In this document: one piece after another, positions 1 through 11,800 of the stretch
Layout: every line of letters begins with the position of its first letter
How positions within the stretch are numbered: the stretch's first letter is position 1
From: Takakia lepidozioides
Taxonomy: Eukaryota; Streptophyta; Takakiopsida; Takakiales; Takakiaceae
Direction of reading: 5' to 3'
Length of the DNA stretch: 64,000 nt
Assembly (NCBI GenBank): GCA_030704615.1
Contig: CM060731.1
Coordinates: forward strand, 3,780,001-3,844,000
Notes under the pieces: model-generated
Databases searched by the model: none
The model's input: the letters and a program-made list of their open reading frames with translations, nothing else
What the model was told of the DNA's origin: nothing
Program-made: the position numbers and the translations under genes

Positions 1-705
1 GAATACTTGTTGTGCATCCTTCATGTTCCCGCATTTAGAATACATGTCAGCAAGGGCAGTCTCCAGAATGACATCTGAGACAATTCCAGCTTTCATAATG
101 TCAGCATGGATTTCTTTGCCCCTTTCCTGGGCTCCTAGACAGCCACATGCATTGAGGATGCAAGTGAACGTTACCCTGTCGGGCACCACCTTTTCTTGCT
201 GCATTTGCTCGTACATATTTAAAGCCTCCCTACCACAACCATGCTTGCAGTATCCTGTGATCATCATATTCCAGGTAAACGTATCTCGATGAGGCATTTT
301 GTCAAAGACTTGGCGTGCATCCACAACACTGCCACACTTCGCATACATATTGACAAGGGTGTTGAGAAGAAAGATGCTCTGCTTGAGTCCACTATTGACG
401 ATGTGTGCATGCACCCGCTTTCCCTCTGCCAGGTCTTTCGTTTTGCCACACTCCTGCAAGATACGGACACATGTCTTGGAGTCTGCCCGAATGCCTGGTT
501 GATTGAAAATGTGCAGTGCCTCTTTCAGTTGTGCTGCCTTGCAGAGTGTCCTCATGTCCCCAAAAGTGCCTGAAGAGACTCCCTCTCTTGGTCCTCCTTT
601 GATATCGGTGAGAGAGGCAGTGCTACGTCTGCTCCCAGTCTGATCCCCAACAAAGACATGTGCCTGATTCAAATGTGCTATCCTGCATGGCTCAAAAAGT
701 CCTAG
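1..705 (-). CDS. PPR-1: PLS-class pentatricopeptide repeat protein, N-terminal part, runs off the left edge
   Basis: The minus strand is open from 705 to the window edge and encodes tandem PPR motifs of PLS type, such as LLNTLVNMYAKCGSVVDARQ and MITGYCKHGCGREALNMYEQ. It is close to residues about 190-400 of the complete DYW-type PPR protein at 30062-32773, starting with TLCKAAQLKEALHI, so it is a paralogue. PPR proteins of this class bind organellar RNA one base per repeat. The C-terminal half, which would show whether it has a DYW domain, lies outside the window. The first in-frame ATG is at 555, inside the region aligning to PPR-2, and an in-frame TGA sits at 706-708. In PPR-2 the same frame stays open much further upstream. 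Either the start is the ATG at 555, or an upstream exon supplies the targeting peptide, or the copy is 5'-damaged. Family assignment is secure; intactness is not. Confidence 0.85.
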
Positions 706-1929
706 TCACAACCTTAAAAATTTTAACTTCACCAATACACCTCACAGTTCCTTGACACTTCAAGAAAATATCTAAAGTCCCCTTGCTACCTATTTACGGG
801 GTTACAAGACTCCAGTAGTAGTCTGAGAATAATCTGTCTTCACGTGATTTGAATCCTTGACTTGTCATCAACACAATACCCACCTTCACAGTGGGTGTTG
901 ACATTAGACCCCTCACCAGATTCTACTAGACTTTATGTCATGGCTTCTAGCTCTGTCTTCACGCAAGCAGGGTTTGCTGGATGCTCAATCCAAAGGCCCT
1001 GCTTTGTGTGCTCATGTGAAGTCTGGTGGTCTTGGTCTTATCTGTTAAAAAGCCATGAGGCTGCAGCAGAGCACTGATAGCTTTAACCATGGCGTCATGT
1101 AGACCAGGCTACGACAACCCAAACTCCACACTGACTGTTTTAAACAACTGGCCACAACTATGCCGTCCACCTTGAAGAACCACTGTCAAAGGCGTGTGAC
1201 ACAGGCTGATTTCATATGAAATAGTCAAAGCACCTGAGACCATGGTCTAATCTGTAAAAAGACATCACCACACCAGTTCAATAAATGTCAATCTCCTTTA
1301 CATCATAGCTCAATGTGATGAGCAGTCAGTAATAAAGGAAGCTAGCCTCACCTTATCACACCTTTTGTCCCACCATTGTGAAGGATCTGAGATAAGTCCC
1401 ACCAATGTTGTTCTAAGCTCATTGTATGGCCTGCATGCAAACACCGCTACAATCCAGATCTTTAGCATTTCCTAATAACCTGAGAATTTTTGAGGAATGC
1501 TACTGTAAAAACTCTCTCTGTGTAGCAATGCAATCACAGCCACAAGTGTCACATCCATGAGGTTGGGAACTAGACGCGCGTAGTGCTCGAATCAACATTC
1601 TCATTTGTAGCATGATGTCTAAAATCGACACTCAATTCCGTGCAACAGGTTTTCGTTGGCTGTGCAGGAGCGCCCCATCCGCGGGAAGTATGCTCTCGAA
1701 TGTACATCACAGTCACCATTTGCAGGGAAGGGTCAATCAGTACATCCCTCCCACCAATGTCCGCGTCAAGTCTATGGTCACGAGACTCTTTGCATAATGA
1801 AAGAGACCAAAGCGCTCCAGGAATTCGCAGCTGGATTTCCGTGAGCTATGCGTAAGCCTGTCATCATCCTCACCCCGAGGACAACCAAAGTGGGTGTTCC
1901 CCAAAGTAAGGTATCCCGCAGGTAGATAC

Positions 1930-1967
<38 letters not shown>

Positions 1968-2113
1968 CAACGAATAGAGTACAAATACAACATAAACTCC
2001 CGAAAATACTGACCGAAATCGGTGATATGCCTCCTGGGTTCTTCAATGACATGAAAACTAGATACTGGATCGCTGAGTTAACTAAGAGACCCAAAAGATG
2101 TTGCACCTCCTAC
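706..2113 (-). other. PPR-1 5' leader/intron region, homologous to the PPR-2 leader
   Basis: No convincing coding sequence. The stretch is recognisably related to DNA upstream of PPR-2. For example, 905-1025 resembles 32480-32600 and 33240-33345 (shared core ATCCAAAGG, GACCTG/GCCCTG), and 1375-1460 resembles 32870-32920 and 33640-33710 (shared GAAGGATCTGAGAT). This indicates that the duplication producing the two PPR genes included their leaders. Short ORFs on both strands here are frame shadows of these leaders. Confidence 0.5.
1932..1964. repeat. (CT)n / (GA)n microsatellite
   Basis: Perfect CT dinucleotide run of about 33 bases, read as (GA)n on the PPR-1 coding strand. It sits between the conserved upstream exon (2114-2335) and PPR-1. 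GA-rich tracts are common in plant 5' untranslated regions, but no function can be shown here. Confidence 0.95.
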
Positions 2114-2335
2114 CTCTCTCGGTTTCTTTACAGACCGTGGAGGCAGTCCGTGCTTCGGGTTCATCGTCCAGGTGGATGCCCGCTTCAGCTCCACAAAATG
2201 GCCTGTCAAGCTACTGCATGATGTAAACCCGCAAGCCCGTTCCCAATAAATTGACGCCTGCCTGTCTTCTTGCGCGCAGAAGAACCCCGAGCTCCCTGCC
2301 ATCGCTGTTGCTTGCGAGCGCATCCTTTCCTGCAT
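2114..2335 (-). CDS. Conserved small upstream exon, copy 1 (unknown protein)
   Basis: Minus-strand ORF from an ATG at 2335 up to a good splice donor (GAGAG|GTAGGA) at 2114/2113. It encodes a short basic peptide containing LTGHFVELKRASTWTM followed by a Pro/Lys-rich end. The same peptide pattern, LTGKSVELKFTSTWTM, with a donor at the same place, recurs at 34422-34659 upstream of PPR-2. Coding-level conservation between two diverged copies argues that this is translated. I do not recognise the family and did not locate exon 2. It may be the first exon of the PPR transcript or of a separate small gene. A TATATAA element lies directly before the ATG at 2336-2345; if it is the true TATA box, translation would begin at a later in-frame ATG such as the one near 2302. 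Confidence 0.45.
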
Positions 2336-2846
2336 TTATATATCTATGTATAAACTGTACACGATGACTGTAGTGACTTTCTACCGCAGGATGAATGTCT
2401 TGTACCAAAGTCTTCTGAAGTTGACCTGAAGATCTGGGCCGTGGAAAAGCATTTCCAGGATTTTATATTCAGAATTCCAGAAGACCCATCTCTCTTCTTC
2501 CCTCCATCGATTTCTCGACAGAGAATGGTAGTGGGGAACGATCCATCCCTTGCATGCATGGCCTCTTCCTGAGGTTTTGTGTCGGTACCTGATGGTAGTT
2601 TTCACGTTATTTTTTTCCCGCCTCAGGTTGTGACTGTCTGTGTTGGGGGTGCTGTGGTTTAGTTGCCGTGTCCTTTTTTTAGTTCACGACTGTTATAAAG
2701 TTTCTCAGATTCTTTAAAGAGGCACAGCTGCGGGGTGCGCAAGCGACGAGGGTTTTGTTTCTGTGGGTTTCTCTACCTTGACTTGAGATTGTTGTGGAAT
2801 AGGAGAGAGAGGCAAAGCTGCATGGTACAGCACCTGTGTAGGCAGA
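2336..2846. promoter_or_regulatory. Divergent intergenic region between PPR-1 upstream exon and NUA
   Basis: About 510 bases separate the minus-strand exon from the NUA start codon, so this stretch should hold both promoters and the NUA 5' untranslated leader. A TATA-like stretch (TTTATATATCTATGTATAAA) lies at 2335-2354. Pyrimidine-rich sequence and GAGAGAGG occur near 2800-2815. No other recognisable motif. Confidence 0.35.
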
Positions 2847-5800
2847 ATGCCTCTGTTTATGTCAGATACGGAGCTCGAGCAGGAAAGAGGCAATCTCAGT
2901 GTGGTAGTTGGACGCGCCGATGTGTACATACGGGACCTTCAAACGCAGCTGGAGACACACAAGGCCCGGGCGGACGCGGCTGCCATCAATGCGGAACAAA
3001 CATGTGCTTTGATCGAACAGAAATTTCTGGCTCTCTCTGCCCAGTTTTCTCAGCTTGAAAGTGAGAAGGAGCAAGGCTTGGCCACGTTGGACCGCCGGTC
3101 CACTGAGCTCGCTCAAGCTCAGGCACAAACACACAAGTTGGAGATCGAATCTGTATGTGTTTTCTGCCCTCCAATTCGTCCAGCTTGCAGTAATTAGGGG
3201 AATTTCGATGCAGGGAGGTTTGCATTGTTCTTTACGTACTTTTCTCACTCCCCCCTTGTAATCAATCAGTGAAGTAGCTAAAACAGTGCCTATTAGTCTG
3301 TCCATGTCAAGACTTATTAAGCAACCACTACGAGGGTGAATGACGAACCTGCCAGTAGATGGATTTCCTCTCCAGCATGAGACGTGGAGAACAAGGAGAA
3401 TTTTGAGTCCACTTCAATCATCGTCACACTTATGAACAACGCTCCTCTCCAACTCTCCGTCAGCTTTTTGTCTAGTATACCCATGGGGCTCTTCACACAC
3501 CATTCAAATTACAACTCTGGGGGGGTTTTAGTGGCGCCAGTCAACTGAAGCCTTGAAGAATGCATAGCGTGCTTGGGATGTGTGTGCAAATGAGACCAAT
3601 ATTAGGGTTTTACTTTCATGTTAGGGTTTTTCATTCTTTTCAATGCCTCAATAGCACTAGATTCATACTAGGTGTAAGCAGTGCTGCAGCTAGATGCCAT
3701 ACCTCTTGCAGTGGCCATTCCATTGTAGCCAGGGAATAGTCTGCTGCACAAATTCTACATGGGAACTGCGGTCAGTGGATGAGCTGTTACATGTCAGGTG
3801 TGAAAAACCTGAGAACTGTAGGCGCATGCTGTCTAAGGCAGGATATTGGAAAGACATCAGCAGGCTTACAGCAAGCAAGTGCCCCCTGCACAGAGTTTGT
3901 TTATTTAATACTTTTTAAATTTCATGTGATAGGATAATGAGTTGCGTAAAAGAGAAGCCCACATGTGTTCCATTTTAGCCTAAGAGAAGAAGAGATGAAA
4001 TGCTTCCGCTTACCTGTAATGAAGGCTAATTGCAGTGCATGAAATGTGTTGGATTGATGTGGTAAACATGCTATTCAGGGTAGAAAGCCAGGAGCCGGAA
4101 TCAACAGCCCTTGTATTCCCACAATAAATTCTCAAAGTACTGCCTGTGAGAATGGTGCAGATAAAACATCAGAGTGACACCGAGCGACTGTCCTTTGAGC
4201 TAGGAGAGCTGCGTAAGGCAAAGCAAGAATTGTTGCAAGTGGTGGAACAGAAGAATGCAGAGCTGGACGAGAAAAATGCATCAATTAAGTCTTATCTAAA
4301 CAAAGTGGTGAAATCTCTTACCCTCCAACGTGGACAATTTGGTGCTTCAAGGGCCACTCTAGGAAAGGAGACTTACTCAGCTCAGACTTGCCTTTGTAAG
4401 CGAATATGGGAGGTGTCAATTCAAGCCTTTGTTTGCCTAGCCTTGTGACTGTGCCCTTGGGGAGGGAGGGAGGAAGAGAATGTACTCATAAGACGTTGTT
4501 TGCCGTAGCCTTGTGGCCATTGACCCCGCGCCCAGTTTGAGCGGAGCGAGGGCGGGAGAGAATGTACTCATAAGACATTGTTTACCGTAGTCTTGTGGCC
4601 ATTGACCCCGTGCCCAGTTTGAGCGGAACACAAAGGGACAGAACCTACCTTTGTCAGGGGCTGACGCTGGTAGTAAGACTTACCTTGGAATAAACAATTG
4701 ATCCGGGTTTTCCAGATATCCTCTAGAAATCCCTTTACACAAGCATCAACCTGCTGTGTGTGGTTTGCCCAATAACTAGGCCCCAAAAGGGCCTGGGCTT
4801 TTGGCTCGGCCTCGAGACTTTCAAAGTTGGTAAACAGAGGTACAGGCACAATTCCTTTGATAGATTTGAAGAGAGTGTCTCTCTGGTGACAGAACCCTGG
4901 ACAATGAATCAGAAAATGAATATTGTCTTCAGGTTGCCCTCACAACGGGCAAGTGCACTCTCCCTTTCCTCTCTGCTTCTGTATGCTGTTGAAAGGAAGG
5001 CTTCCCGCCCCGAGTTTAAATTTCAGTCTAGTGCCGAGAGTGCGTAGACCCTTGAGGTCATCCATGATGATCACAGACTGGAAACAAGTTCAGGGAAGTT
5101 TTCTGCCTAACGTCATTTTCATCAGACAATTTCCTGGCAACAGACATGGCTTTTGACACCACAGCCTCTAAGTCAGATTTATCCAGCAGGGTCAAGACTT
5201 GCGGGCTAAGATTCAGATCCTTGAGAATCTCTTCTACTCTCTTCTGCCAGAACTGAGCCTGTTTGACAGGGCGATCCTGCTTCCAAGATATAGAGTCAAT
5301 TAACTTAGGATATCTGATGTTGGACATATGTTGCAGCTGACCCCACCATCTGACTTGAATTCATCTCGTTGAGAGCTTAAGGAAGGGATGCCAAACTCAC
5401 CCCGAACAGCCACATTGGCTGTTTTGGAGCATGCTGACATGCACTCCTTAAGCACACCCACACCCACTTGAATGGATTCTAGAGACTTAGCCTGGTTGGA
5501 GTTATCAACCCATATTGCAGATGCGTAGGAGGGAGGGAGAGAGAGAGAGAGAATGTACTCATAAGACTTTGTTTGCCATAGCCTTGTGGCCATAGACCCC
5601 GTGCTGGGTTTGGACGGAACATACCATTGTGAGGGGCTCACTCCAGTAGTGTGACTTACCTTGGAATAAATAAGTAGTTTGTGCTTTCCAGATATCCTCT
5701 AGAAAGCCCTTCACACAAGCATCAACCTGTGAGCTGCCCAGCAATTAGATCTCAACAGGGTCAGGGCTTAAGGCTCAGCCTCAAGATTTTCGAAGTTGGT

Positions 5801-8800
5801 GAACAGAGGTGCAGGAACAATGTCCTGGTGTTCCTGAAGAGGGTCACTCTATGGTGAGACTATCCCGGACAATGTGTCAGAAAATGGATATTGAATTCAG
5901 GCTGCCTGCACATCGGACAATCCTTTTCCTCTCTGCATCTGTTTATTGTTCGAAGGCAGGCTTCCTGCCCTGAGTTTAAATTTCAGTTGAGTGCCAAGGG
6001 TAGGTAGGCCCACAGATGATTAAGGTCCTCGCCCATGTAGACTGGAAACAAGTTGAGGAAAGTTTATGCGTAACTTCATTTTCATTGGCCAGTCTTCGGG
6101 CATCCAACATGGTCACTCCAGGTCAGCTTCATCTAGCAGGGTCACTTCTTCTGGGCTAGCATTCAGATACTTGAGAATCTCTTCTACCCTAAGAAAGAGA
6201 GAAACAAGTGTGTAAGATGCCTGTAGGGTTAGCATTGATTGGTGCCTGAGATTGTTCATGTAAATGAGAGTGAGAGCAGTAGGTTGAAAGGAAAATATAA
6301 TATAAGATGTGGTGTATGTTGGTGCAGGTCAATTTGACAGATGACCGCAGCAGCCTGGAAGCCAAGGCGCATGAGCTTGAGGCTGAAGTGGTGCGGTCAC
6401 GTGCCACTCAAGGTCGACTCTCTCAGGTATGAGCTGGGCTTTACTCTTGGGAGGGTTATGTATAGCTGTTCTCAGGACTGCAGATAACTGGTGCATTGGA
6501 TTAGTTCAATTTGGGCGACCTTTGGAACTTGCATATTGCACTTAGACTAATGTACTTTGTGTGGCATCGGTTGGGCTCTGGTTGCCATAGAATATTGCTG
6601 TCAGTGACGAATATTAGATCTCCGCACTGCTGTGTTTAGATAAAATTAGCCACAAATGGAAGCAGGTAATCTCATTACTGAATTGATGACAATCCACTGC
6701 TATGTCTCGAACCACTTTGACACATTGTGAGAGCCTAGGGTTTAGGGTTTATTGGTGTTCACTGGTTTGTGCTCCCGACAAAAGAAAGTTCTTCAAATTG
6801 TGGAACTAACATTGTAATTTCTCGATTCCTGGATGGTACATGGGGAAGCAGGAAAAGTGGCTGTTGGAGCAGCACAATTCCTGGTTGAATGAGGAACTCA
6901 CAGCCAAAGTAAGTGCACTGTTGGAGGAGCGTCACACCAGCTCTGAAACAGAGGCAAATCTACGTACCAAGCTTGCGGAGGTACAAAACCACAACTGATC
7001 AGATCTAATAATGTTTTTTTCCAATTCTGTCTGATTCAAATACCAAATGAGTGGATTTTCATGCATCTCAGAAGGTGTCTGGGGTAGTACGGTTGCCTCA
7101 GTATGCTATCAGAGGTATACTTAACACGTGTGTAGTGAAGCCAGCCTTACAGCAGAGTCTCGCAAGGTTGAGGGTTTTTGGCAGAGACTGATGTTAGGCA
7201 GGGCTGATGTAGGAAGTGTTCTGCTGTTGTGCAGAGAGTTGAGACTGAGAGGATCAAGCATTTGTAGGGGAAAATATTAGACCACTGCCTGTTTTGGTCC
7301 TTGGATCCTCAGGAGATGCATACTATTCCAACTGTGGAATGAGAACTCAATTTAGCTGCTCTAGACAAGACCCTAAAGGTTTCAAAATGAGCTTAGATTG
7401 TCTGCATCATGAGGTTGTATCTTTTTATTACGTGGGCCATCAAGTACACCATATGGGCTATTTTTTGGAGTGCTTATTTGCGTTCGCTTGTTTCTGCCAC
7501 TCTCTGTTGTCATGACTCCGGAGTAGATGTCTTTGTGAAGATGGTCTAGTTCTGTTCCTAACTTTCACTCTTTAATACTGTTTTTGGTAGGCTGAGAGGG
7601 TTGCAAAGGATGCTGGAGAGAATGCGCTGCGGGCTAAAGACCGTGTCAATGATCTGGAAGCTAAACTTCGTCAAACGCAAGAGGTGAGTGGTTGACAATC
7701 CATCAACACAAGACTATTTGTGCAGTGTGGTATCTACCTCGATGGCTTTCTCTTATTAATGTTCGGTAGAGTACTGTATATAAATGAGAGAAGGATATAA
7801 TTTCGCTTAGACTTAAAGGTTGCAGCTTGTTCACGTACGGTGCCCTCATATTGTCTACAGGAGCTTCAATTCACAAAAGAAGATGCTGCAGTTAAGGAGG
7901 ATCAGCTGTCAACTGAAGTTGAAACGGTACAAAGCGGCTTGACAGATCAGTTCTTCTACTGACTACAACCGTGCATAGATTTTGCTTTTCTTCCCCATGG
8001 TTACCAACATGACAAGTGTGTAGATTGGTTTTGTAATGCATGTGGGAAATTTGGACATACCGTCGGTTACTTTGACTTCTCTGTTCTCTTGGTTGAAGAG
8101 CATTTATAAAGCTATGTCTAGTTGCTGGACCGTCTTAAGTCTTAACTATGTTAAGTCCCAAGTCTTCATGGACATGCCAGTATCAAGCATGCATGTGAGA
8201 TCCTGGGTTATTGACTAGATATAACTGATTAGTGTTACTGGGCAGGCGACCAAGCTAGTGCAGTTGTACAAGGAGAGCTCGGATGAGTGGTCCAAGAAGT
8301 CCCATGACCTTCAGGGTGTGATTAAAGCACTTGAGGTAAGCTGAAGGGGTTAGTATTTGTGGAGGTTGTGTGATCATGGGCTGCAGTTGGTGTGAGTGTG
8401 TTTGTGCAGTGGGGTTGCAGGTGCTGTTAAGCAGTTCTTACCGGGTGTTTGGTGGTTGTTCTGTTAGGTGCCATAACTTCATAGCAAAGACAATGTACTC
8501 ATAGGACTTTGTTTGCCATAGCCTTGTGGCCATAGACCATGCGCCCAGTTTGGGTGTAACATACGGAATAGGCACTACCATTGTGAGGGGCTCACTCCAG
8601 TAGTGTGACTTACCTTGATATATACAATTAGCTCAGGCTTTCCAGATATCCTCTAGAAAGCCCTTCAGAAGAGCATCAATCTGCTGAGTGTGAACTGCCC
8701 AAAAGTTACACCCCATAGCAAAGAGAGGGATGAAAGATGGGTAGGTAACAGGAATTTGGGGGTCCCTCTGACATGGATACTATGCTGTGGTGTCTCTCAA

Positions 8801-11800
8801 TTCTGTGAAGCTGCTACTAAGTGGCGATGAATGATTTGGACAGGCACACTTAAATCAGGTAGAAGGAGACTACAAAGAGAAGTTGGAAAAAGAGGTCAAG
8901 GCTCGTGAGGAGCTAGCTAGAGTAAGAATCTTTTACCTGACCTTCTGATAATATGAAGGGAGAGAGTATTTCAACCTTTAGTGTATTTAGGAATGGCAGG
9001 TATTTCATTTAGGTTCTATGTGCTTCTTGTTGTTGAATGTTGATGCCATTTGTCACTTTATGTCCTTCAACTGCTGATGTCTGCCTAACTCTTTATGAGT
9101 TGACCTCATTCTTCTCGAGTGAGCACCATGGTCAGGCCCGGGCATTCTTCCAATGAAAGTGCTTGGAGAGTAGTGCGTCTATTGTTCCTGCCCTCCAGGC
9201 TCCATCTCTGCAGGAAGAGGGGAAGTAGTTTTTCTTTACCTGCAGACACAAATCCTGTATAGTTGGAGGATAGAATCAATGATGTTGATGGTTGGACGGG
9301 ATGTTACAGGAAGCTGCTGAGGTCAAAGAGAAGTTAGAGAGGACCCTTGTGGAGGGGGATACTGAAGTTTTGAAGTCTAGCAAGGATGGAGAGTTTCTCA
9401 CACTCACTGACAAGCCTTATGCAGAACCTATGTGCGTACTTCTGCTTTGTATTCAAACTAGGTGTCCAAAGGCTAACTATGTTTCAATCCGCATGTGGCT
9501 CTGGGAAAAGCTTGAGGCTGTGAGTTCCTCTACAAACAAAGTAGGCATGTCTCATCACCTGCTGTCTAAGAGTTGGCCTTTCCAGTAGACTTTCTCTGCG
9601 GCCACAAGGCTACGGGAAACAACGTCTTATGAGTACATTCTGTGGCCAGAAAGACAATCCAATTGCAGATAGTATGCAAATGACTGCTAACAGACATGAG
9701 TGCAACATGTTGACAGACTCTCTATGATTGCGCAGCAAAAAGAGTCTCTGGCAAATAGCTAGATCAGAGAACTAGCTAACTGTTTATCAAGAGGCAGAAT
9801 ACTTCTGGTCCATTCATTAACTGGGGTCAACTAAACCCTCGTGTCCTTGATATTTCACAGCAAGTTTTCCCTAATACTAGGAGTGATTCTACCTCTAGCG
9901 CGTCTGCATAAGGGTCAACCAGCATCAAGGTGTAGTTGCTCTGGCTACAAAAAGTGGATAACACAGCTGCAGAAAAAGTGCTAAGATGGGCCATGTTGTT
10001 AGCAGAATCAGGCAGCTAGCACTGGAGGCTCCAGGAGCCATAGTACCTGCAGTAGCTTCAGAATTGTCAGGCACAGCCCTTGCTGTAGCTCTCCTACGTG
10101 ATGGCTGGAGCGTGAGTGACTTGCCCCCTGATCTATTCACATGTTTCTTGTCTCCTTGATTATATCTGAACTGGCCATTGGACAAAATGTCATGTAAGAC
10201 CATGCCTTTCAATAAGCTTATACTGTCTTAGTTCTCTGTGACATCACAGGGAGGAGGGATTGTGAGATTTGAAGTTTGAGGTCTACTTTCATTTGGCCTC
10301 TACGTTTGTTGACTGTGGGTATGTGAAGAAGTGATTGGCTGAGGTTTCTCGCTCTGCACAGTTGGCAAAGATGTACAGCAAATACCAGGAAGCTGAGGAT
10401 GCATGTCGGCATGAGAGGCAGGAACGACGGCACTCTCAAGCCCTTTTGGAGCGGGTAAGTCTGTTCTTGTCATAGGCAGGGTTTTTTTAGCATAGCATGC
10501 TGCATGTGTGTGCAGTAGGACTTGTATGCTCTAGTGTGTATGGAGTAGAAAGAGTGCATACTGGCCCGTCTTGGCGTACTTCCGTGTTTCCTCAAAAAAA
10601 CGTTTCAGGTCCATTTGGTTCTTTGTGGAGAAATATCATAATATATGAAGTGAAAGTTGAAGAGGAAGTGCTAGGAGGATGCCCATCATCAACCCGAAAA
10701 CACTGTCTCTTGCAAGTGGTCTTGAAGGTGCTACTACAGTATATGAACAAGTATGAAAATCCATGGACACATGGGCACAGCATTCTGATGATCAGCTAGC
10801 TATCCTATTAAGTCAAGACTGCATTTGTGTTCTTTCCTGGACAGGTTCTACATGAAATAGAGGTGAGGGCAGCAGCTATCATGGATGAAAGAGGTAAGAA
10901 CTGCTTGATCCCATGTCCTGGAGATTTCATTTTGTGGACTTTGAGAGTGTTATTTGCTGAGCACGGCCAGTTAACTGCAGTAAGCATCTGGTCTTTCGCA
11001 GTTCTGTAGGACATCAAGTGGTTGGTGCTCTGTAGGAGTGCTGAGTAAAAGATCCCCAAAACTGCGAGAACACGTTTTGGATGTTTGAAGTTGTGAGCTT
11101 GCCATGCAAAAGTTGAGTTCAGAGTTTTGGCCCAGTCCAATTATTGTATGTTAAGATGAGATTAGAGCAAGAGTTTTCTGCTTGTGGCTGTCCTATATAG
11201 ACCAAGTCTCTTCTGTGGACTTCTTCGACTTTCTTTCAATCCATCCATCCATTATCATGAAAACCTTCAAGAAGCACTTTTGTCAGCTTTGCTAGATATC
11301 TTGATGCCACCATCGGTGAAATACAAATTTGAACTGATGTTAAGGTCTCTTGGATTGTGGGCAGATGAGCATATAAACATGGTGAAGGCCTACAGAAATA
11401 TGGAGGAGAAGCTTCATCACTTCATGGAGGATCAAAGTAATCTTGAGAAGGCCTACAAAGATCTAAAGGTGGGATTCCTCTGTAAGAAGATTTTGGAAAC
11501 CTTAGAGCTTAGGCAGCACCATTAGACTCCGTTGCACTCGACAGGTTGTTAACATAGTTTGTCTGGGATGCTCAATGAGTTCCTTATGATTTACCTTGAG
11601 TACTACAGCAGAAAGAAACTGGTGGCTAAGTGCAGGCTGAGTTGCGGAAAAAGGAGAGAGATCTAAAAGGGGGGCAAAAAGAGATTGCCGACTTGCAAAC
11701 TCAGGTACCATGCGTCCTCACTGATCTGTTTTCTGCTCCAAGTCGATTTCCTTGCTTTGGTAACAGCATCCAGGTGTTTCAACAGCTCCCCTGAGACTTC

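Noticed and set aside
1737-2106. Minus-strand ORFs with Arg-Glu repeats
   Set aside because: They translate the (GA)n microsatellite in three frames.
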